Of a stretch of 24,232 nucleotides of DNA, positions 19,023 through 24,232 are shown piece by piece. Within the stretch, counting starts at the first letter, position 1, and the number at the start of each line of letters is the position of its first letter. A model generated the notes under the pieces. The model ran no database searches and had not been told where the DNA came from. It was given only the letters and a program-made list of their open reading frames with translations. Origin of the DNA: Phaeoceros laevis (Eukaryota > Anthocerotophyta > Anthocerotopsida > Notothyladales); contig JBNGIQ010003335.1 in assembly GCA_049999765.1 (NCBI GenBank), forward strand, positions 1 through 24,232, written 5' to 3'. A program made the translations under genes and the position numbers.

Positions 19023-19110
19023 TGTTTGACAGTCAAGCTGTTTGAATCGTAAACGGAGAACTTTTTGCAGCTTGACTGTCAAACAACTAGCGTGTTTGAC
19101 AGTCAAGTTG
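19023..19110. repeat. Foldback inside PPR-derived DNA, with an additional direct copy
   Basis: TGTTTGACAGTCAAGCTG at 19023-19040 is exactly inverted at 19068-19085 (27-base loop). It appears again directly with one change at about 19093-19110. A 17-base piece beginning ATCGTAAACGGAG is directly repeated at 18993-19009 and 19046-19062. This is local rearrangement of a PPR segment that contains a TGTTTGACAGTC core. Confidence 0.8.
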
Positions 19111-19647
19111 CAGCTGGATGTGTTTCACATCGAGAAAAACTCAGCCCCGTGGTGTCATTCGAGAGAGTTATTTGTGTGTATCAAGGAAGCTGGACCAAAG
19201 AGACATGAACAGCAACGAGGTTCCATGGCCAGCTGACCATCAGAGCTCCCCGTAAGTGGATTCTGTGAGAGTGGTAGAAAGCTTTTGCATAGCGATCAGT
19301 GATATATAACACCTATTGCCCTGTCTAAAATTTGCAGATGGATACAATGGTTGAGCTCACCATCAAGTTGTTGATCCAAACGCTCCTAACTGGAGGCAGA
19401 GGTCCTTACTGGATGGCCAAGCACTTTTGAGTATCATCATCCCCGAAACTGGTGCACTAATGCCCACTGCCCTCATTCTCCAAGTCACAGGCACTCTGGT
19501 ACTCTCCTAGCTTTGAGCTTGTTTGCTCGATGCTGGTTCTTGGAATATTCATGGTGGTGCTGGCCTCTTGAAGGTAAGCTTGTTATGGGGTAGGAAACTG
19601 CAGTCGGTGTACACAACGCAAAGGCCCTTGATGAACAAGACTATGTA
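19111..19647. other. Insert between PPR segments B and C
   Basis: No coding match or transposon ends are recognised. It separates two PPR-homologous segments and so is probably inserted DNA, but its borders cannot be fixed here. Confidence 0.4.
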
Positions 19648-19839
19648 ACAGTAAATGGGTATGATGAGCATGGGCTCGATCCCCAGGCACTCACATTGTA
19701 TGCAAGCATGGAGCAGGAAGGCCTGATTTTAGCAGGGCAGTTTTACGTCTGTCTGCCTCCTGAAGGCTTGTATAAGTGCTGGTGCTGTACAGCAGGGCAG
19801 GCAGTTGCATTCAGGATCGTAAAAAGAGGATTGCTTGAG
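19648..19839 (+). pseudogene. PPR array, segment C
   Basis: The sequence is close to that of segment B: from CCCCAGGCACTCACATTG (18861 and 19681) the two differ at only three or four positions over about 67 bases. The encoded cores are QALTLYASMEQEGLI and an out-of-frame [13 protein letters not shown]-type stretch. It is interrupted at 19840 by an antisense dihydrolipoyl dehydrogenase piece, directly after AGAGGATTGCTTGAG. Confidence 0.82.
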
Positions 19840-20079
19840 GCCAATAGCATAAATGCCAGGCACATTTGTCTGGAAATGATGGTCAACCTCCACACGGCCA
19901 AACTTGTCCATCTTGACGCCAACCTCTTGCAATCCCAGCCCTTAATGAACGGATTTTTGCCAGCCGAGACCAGGCCCACATCGGCATCAAGGAAGGTCTG
20001 CTCAACTCCTATGGAAGACTCTAATGTGAGCTTAAGTCCTGACCCTGATGGTGTTACACTCACTACCTTCGTTTTCCCG
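19840..20079 (-). pseudogene. Dihydrolipoyl dehydrogenase (E3/LPD) fragment inserted in the PPR array
   Basis: On the minus strand: KTKVVSVTPSGSGLKLTLES, GVEQTFLDADVGLVSAGKNP, a one-base frameshift near 19935, then [17 protein letters not shown] and [12 protein letters not shown]. These match the end of the NAD-binding region and the YAIGD block of lipoamide dehydrogenase. The enzyme is the flavoprotein E3 of pyruvate, 2-oxoglutarate and glycine decarboxylase complexes. The match is closest in style to the mitochondrial plant form. About 80 of some 500 residues are present, with no active-site disulfide or interface domain. The strand is opposite to the flanking PPR sequence. CCTATGGAAG occurs both inside the piece (about 20015) and at its right edge (about 20087), possibly a trace of joining. 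Confidence 0.87.
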
Positions 20080-20096
20080 TCTACATCCTATGGAAG

Positions 20097-20590
20097 TGTT
20101 TGACAGTCTGTCCACAAGAGATGCGGTAACATGGAATATTATGATAAATGGCTATGCTGAGCATGGGCTCGATCCCGATTGTATGCAAGCATGGAGCAGG
20201 AAGGCCTGATTGTATGCCAGGACGGAGTAGGAAAGCCTGACTTACTAGACAGTCTGCGTTTGTCTGCCTCCTGAAGGCTTGTACAAGTTCTGGTCTTGTA
20301 CAGTAGGGAATCAGCATTCAGGGATCATAAAAAGAGGACTGCTTGAAGGTGATATGGTATTGGGCTCTTGTCTCTTAAACATGTATGCAAAATGTGGCTA
20401 GGTGGAAGGTGCATACAAGCTGTTTGACAGTCTCGCTCCCCACGCACTCACATCGTATGCAAGGATGGAGCAAGAAGGCCTGACTTAGTAGACAGTTTAG
20501 GTTTGTCTGCCTCCTCAGGTTGGTGCTATATAGCAGGGAAGGCAGCTACATTCAGGGATCATAAAAAGAGGACTGGTTTTGGTAAGGAAA
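20097..20590 (+). pseudogene. PPR array, segments D and E
   Basis: The sequence encodes VFDSLSTRDAVTWNIMINGY, AEHGLDP, then after small indels an EGLYK block, IKRGLLEGDMVLGSCLLNMY and AKCG followed by TAG. A second, shortened round (SLAPHALTSYARMEQEGL, then TAG) ends in KAATFRDHKKRT-like out-of-frame text near 20590. Internal deletions and duplications, such as the repeated GATTGTATGC.AG near 20178 and 20211, break it. It again mirrors segments A-C, so the array held at least five near-identical units. Confidence 0.82.
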
Positions 20591-21338
20591 ACCTCGGATC
20601 ACTTCGCTGGGTTCTTTTCCTCTATATGCTTCTGGCAGAATAGTCATGAGTTTCTCTTGCATTGCCAGGATTGAAGGTGGTGGATCCAGTCACATTTAAC
20701 TTCCCACCAGATGGTATCCTTCAAACATATTGTCTGCGAGTGCTTACGTGCAGCTCTTTGTGCTAGACAACTTATTCAGATGTGTTTAGGACATTGAGTT
20801 CAGCACTGTCAACACATGCATGTAGCACTAGTTCCGGACATACAGGTCCTTAACTTCTCAGCCCAGAGTCTATGGGATCATTGGAGATGCCCTTTATCTG
20901 TTTCCATGTACCATGTTTCAAATAGTGAATGCTTTTGCTCTTAGTACTTTTTGTACGCATGCGCGTTCATGTTTCATTGTTTAATACACCAACCCAGCAG
21001 CATCGTTTTCACACCCATATGATTTCAGCACCTTCTCTGCCTCACCTAAATGGCCTCGTCAAAAGTTGTAGACCCTGACTTACCAGTTCCGTATCACTGC
21101 ATGCTGCAGAAAAGCAAGTAAACGTGGAGTCATTAGGCTGAACAAAAGGCCAACAGCGTCAGCCAGATTCGTGCATGCCGAGCAACCCAGGTTTGACTTA
21201 CTACAGCGCGAGGAGACTCAGGCATATCAAGCTCTCGCCCATTGCACTTAGAACCTCGATCTGGGGAAAGGCAATCATCACACTAGTAACTACTACGCAG
21301 GAAAGCATATGGGGTTGCCTTCAAGTTGTGCTCATCTC
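20591..21338. other. Spacer, one possible isolated exon
   Basis: No gene called. A 44-base stretch near 20671-20714 between a TTGCCAG acceptor-like and a GTATCC donor-like site reads LKVVDPVTFNFPPDG on the plus strand, which looks protein-like. Alone it is too short to support a gene. Confidence 0.35.
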
Positions 21339-22240
21339 TCAAGGCACCAGATAATTACCCCTAGGAAACGTAAGCTGGAAAAGGCTATCCAAATTGTTGC
21401 GCAGTGTAATGGCAAGCATTGGAAAAGTTGATGACAGTGTGAATACTGCACAATAGACTGGCACTCCTTTTGCAAGGTGATTTTCGATGAATATACGTGT
21501 TGTGAAGAGATGGTTAATGGGGGAGTGCTCTAGTCGAAAGCCAACTTGACAAGTCATGTGGGGTTGTCTAGAGTGGGAGAGAGCTGGATATGATAGATTT
21601 TCGCCATGACTTTGTGAAGAAGAACATTTAGCATGATCAAACGATAATTGGCATGTTGGAGGGCATCCCTGCCCTTGTGCAGCAGGACTGAATACTGTTG
21701 CCCCATAGTGGTGGGAGCTGACCTTCCTGGATGACTTGATTAAAAAGGCGGGTAAGTATCTGGGCCTATCTGTGTCCAGCAAGAGTTTGAGATGGTCAAC
21801 TTTGAGGCCAAACTCGTCACCTACTTTGTTTGGCTTCAGCTGTTTGAAGGCTACGGTAACTTCTTTAATAGTAAAGAAGGGAACACTTGAGCTGGGTGGG
21901 GACACTACTCGAATGAAGCCCACCGAGAAGACTGCCTCAGAAAGCCTCATAACCTTGTTGCACCTTTCCAAGTATGGCTTTCACCTAATCCATCCTCTGC
22001 TTGGTTGCCGCTCGGGCCTGTGCCATCCCCTGTCGAATCTTCTCAAAAATCCCCCTTGTTGCCTCAGGTGTAGCCAGTGCCCTCCCTTTACAGTAGTGGA
22101 GCAGGACCTGCAGCTCTTGCTACTCCTCGAAAGATCCTTCATTTGGTCCTCTAGTGGTGCATGCACTCAAAACAGCTCGTAATTCCACTTTCTTGCAAGA
22201 TTTGCAAGGATACTTACTACCTTATGTCTTCGCTCTGCCA
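21339..22240 (-). mobile_element. LINE 3: degraded non-LTR retrotransposon, RT N-terminal half
   Basis: The minus strand gives a pre-RT region (MMDLLAERRHKVVSIL near 22240, then EATRGIFEKIRQGMAQARAA) and TIKEVTVAFKQLKPNKVGDEFGLKVDHLKLL. After frameshifts come CQVGFRLEHSPINHLF and VYCAVFTLSSTFPM. The last block is where the first palm Asp should stand (FIDFRKAFD type), but Asp is not present. The second half of RT with the YADD box is absent, so both ends are truncated. Its pre-RT block resembles that of LINE 2, suggesting a related clade. Stops and frameshifts are frequent, so this copy is older than LINE 2. Confidence 0.75.
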
Positions 22241-22269
22241 AAAGGTCCATCATTGGTTCCCTATGTCAA

Positions 22270-22412
22270 GAGAGAGGGAAGAGAGGTATAGAGTGGAAAG
22301 GGGTGAAAGAGGTGAAAGAGATGAAAGAGAGAGAAGTTAAAAGTTAAAAGGTAAAAAATAAAAACTGATGTGAACAAATGGACGTAAAAAATAAAAACTG
22401 CATGGTAACAAG
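22270..22412. repeat. Purine-rich low-complexity DNA, left of the TTAA element
   Basis: The plus strand is dominated by GA and then AAAGTTAAAAG/AAAAATAAAAACTG units. The same kind of sequence resumes at 23038 on the other side of the inserted element, so 22270-22412 and 23038-23515 were one tract before the insertion. Confidence 0.7.
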
Positions 22413-23037
22413 TTAACCCTTAAGTGCCCAACTCTACCAATTGGTAGGGTTGGGCATCCAAAGCCATTCCTAACATGTGGGAGCTTCAACCAACATTAAA
22501 ATATAGTCAATATATATATGATTAAAATCCTCTCCTTCACCTCTCTCCAAATCTGCAATCAGATCTCAAATCTGATCTCCACAGCTCCCACCATGCCTTC
22601 CCAAATCCTTGACTAGGGCTCTAACCCGAGTTCATTGTTGAGTTTAGATATCCGGCACCTGGCTTCTGCTCCTCACGCCCATGAGGTAAACTCCTTCCCG
22701 AGCCTGCATGTGTCGCTTGGGCCTAGGCTTGGTAAAGTGGTGTACACGCTGCTCACAATCTCTGATGTCGCCATTTTTTTATTTGCAAGTTCAAGTTGCT
22801 AGGGCTGACAACAGGCACGGACGTGAGATGGAGGGGGCGCGTTCGCCCTGCAGACGATGGCGCGCGTGAGGGCGCTCCATGGCGACGCTCGAAAAGTAAA
22901 CTCAGGTTCAGGAATAGGTTTGGTAAGTAGGGGGTGAGCTACATGGAACTAGGTTGAACCCCGTACAAACCTCATAAAAAATGGCGATTAGGTGTGCATT
23001 TTGTTTCGGGCGAAACACCTTGTCCTTTAAGGGTTAA
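22413..23037. mobile_element. Non-autonomous piggyBac-like DNA transposon (617 bp) with TTAA target duplication
   Basis: TTAA at 22413-22416 and 23034-23037 flank a 617-bp body (22417-23033). The body begins CCCTTAAGTGCCCAA and its other end, read inward, begins CCCTTAAAGGACAAG: seven identical terminal bases and further matches. TTAA duplication with CCC...GGG ends is the hallmark of the piggyBac superfamily, which excises precisely. The flanks are the same purine-rich tract on both sides, whereas the element itself is mixed and in part GC-rich, which supports a discrete insertion. No transposase ORF is inside, so it would depend on an autonomous partner. A 32-bp palindrome lies just inside the left end. 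The alternative is a chance match of short ends in AT-rich DNA, but composition and TSD argue against it. Confidence 0.66.
22425..22456. repeat. 32-bp subterminal palindrome of the TTAA element
   Basis: TGCCCAACTCTACCAA is followed at once by TTGGTAGGGTTGGGCA, its reverse complement but for one base. The arms are 16 bases with no loop. It starts eight bases inside the left terminus of the transposon and could serve as a transposase-binding or structural site. Confidence 0.85.
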
Positions 23038-23515
23038 GGTGAAAATAAGAGTGAAAAAATGAAGTAAAAGTAAGAAAGTGGAAAGTTAAAGTAAAATAAG
23101 AGATGAAAAGTTAAAAGTAAAAAATAAGAGTAGAAAGTAAGAATATAAAGGTAAGAATACAAAGGGAATTAGTATTTATAATAAATAGAAGAGAGAAGAA
23201 GTAGTGAAAAGTTACCAACTAGAGGAATATATGACATTTAGAGAAAAGAATGTAACAGTCCGTTGGAAGTGGTGGACAACCCGTTACGACATGTGCATGT
23301 GTTCCATTCCTTAGATGTACCATGTCTTCAGTGTTCAATCACTGCAAAGAAAGGGACATCAATCACTTCAAAGAAAGGGACATCAATCATTTCAAAGAAA
23401 GGGAGAGGAAATGGAGATGGAAAGGAAGGAGGTAGGAAAATAGTTAGAAGAAAGGGACAGTAATGGAAAAGAACAGAAAAGAGAAAGGACAGAAAAAGGA
23501 AGGGATAGACTTCCT
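23038..23515. repeat. Purine-rich low-complexity DNA, right of the TTAA element
   Basis: About 480 bases are mostly A and G on the plus strand (AAAGTAAGAA, GAAAGGGAC, GGAAAGGAAGG types), followed by a pyrimidine-rich stretch at 23535-23570. The short ORFs across it are low-complexity Lys/Glu-rich text and not genes. Confidence 0.7.
23345..23404. repeat. 24-bp tandem repeat, 2.5 copies
   Basis: CAAAGAAAGGGACATCAATC plus (A/C)(C/T)TT begins at 23345 and 23369, with a partial third copy at 23393. Copies differ by a single base. No spacers are present, so this is a minisatellite and not a CRISPR-type array. Confidence 0.8.
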
Positions 23516-23970
23516 ACTCAAGTGGAAAGGGACAGTCAACCCTCCTTCCTTCCATCCCTTGGATCTTTGCTAACTACAGTCTTCCCTGGATAAATACAAT
23601 TCCTCGGGAGCGCGATGAGGCGTAACACATATCCAAGCGTAACATATATCCATTAACATATTTTGCAGACCAAAACATGATTAGGTAAAATAAATAACAA
23701 CGCGTGAAAATCGAATCAAGCCCAATCGCGTGGTCCAGCAAGCCAGTGTAACAAACCGGTGCGAGAACTAGCTTGCATCATCACCGAAGCACCACCGCGG
23801 GCACCACACAACAGCACCAAGCATATCTCCATGGCAGCCGGACATCCATACAATGGGCCATCATGGAGCCTCTTGCAAAGTGAAGCGTGCCCTAACTTGC
23901 GCAAAGTGAAAGGGGTCTAGCGTAAAACGTATCCTAATTTCTTAACGACTTACCCCAACTTTCTTAACGA
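23516..23970. other. Spacer without recognisable gene
   Basis: No coding features are seen. A short phrase CGTAACA(C/T)ATATCCA is repeated at about 23622 and 23638. A minus-strand ORF at 23716-23904 has no family features. Confidence 0.4.
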
Positions 23971-24124
23971 TGTGTATTATGCTTGATTCTTGATTAATAA
24001 CGTATATTATGTACTTAATGTGTAATGTGACATTTATTAGCACTCCTTGTGTATTATGCTTGATTCTTGATTAATAACGTATATTATGTATTTATTGTGT
24101 AATGTAACATTTATTAGCACTCCT
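23971..24124. repeat. 77-bp tandem repeat, two copies
   Basis: TGTGTATTATGCTTGATTC begins copies at 23971 and 24048; both end GCACTCCT (24047, 24124). They differ at about three positions. The unit is AT-rich, with TTGATTAATAACGTATATTA inside. The high identity implies a recent duplication. Confidence 0.88.
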
Positions 24125-24232
24125 CCTCAAAGGCCGTTTTTCGAAATGCGTAACACATAACACACAACATTTAGCCTTTTGCACACACGTAGGGGAGCGG
24201 GGCCGACGGTAACACTCTTAGTTGCGGGAATT

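Noticed and set aside
23345-23404. Regular 24-bp repeats as a CRISPR array
   Set aside because: The copies are directly adjacent without spacers, in low-complexity purine DNA.

Overview
The window looks like nuclear DNA of a land plant, most likely a non-seed vascular plant such as a homosporous fern. The support is several PLS- and DYW-type pentatricopeptide repeat (PPR) genes, spliced genes with short GT-AG introns, Copia and LINE debris, and gene-poor spacers with microsatellites. The fern assignment is an inference from the style of the PPR proteins; no species is claimed.

Layout. 1-512: part of a PLS-type PPR gene (+). 513-2150: a decayed minus-strand LINE with reverse transcriptase (RT) and RNase H, closest in motifs to the Tad1/I group common in fungi. 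About 2185-3890: a minus-strand Ty1/Copia fragment. 3983-6870: spacer with a probable SINE, a promoter-like segment and a short ORF, and two copies of a 33-bp hairpin motif. 6870-7901: a five-exon RNase H1-like gene (-), with a telo-box about 0.8 kb upstream. 8930-9430: degenerate nested repeats. 9712-12130: a second, 5'-truncated LINE (-). 12660-14412: an unidentified multi-exon gene (-). A methylthioadenosine nucleosidase fragment (14464-14879) and a DYW-type PPR pseudogene (14997-15950) lie just upstream of it. 17226-17459: a probable terminal exon of another unknown gene (-).

18323-20590 is a broken array of near-identical PPR segments (+). It is interrupted by a 61-bp palindrome, a foldback and an antisense piece of mitochondrial-type dihydrolipoyl dehydrogenase. 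21339-22240 is a third LINE remnant (-). 22413-23037 is a 617-bp element flanked by TTAA with CCCTTAA/TTAAGGG ends, which is the signature of a non-autonomous piggyBac-like transposon; it sits in purine-rich DNA. 77-bp tandem repeats close the window.

Overall the window is a mosaic: one or two plausibly active spliced host genes among broken PPR genes, retroelements and captured pieces of housekeeping genes. I see no operon-like system. The main points of interest are the piggyBac-like element, the fungal-style LINE, and the rearranged PPR array with palindromic junctions.
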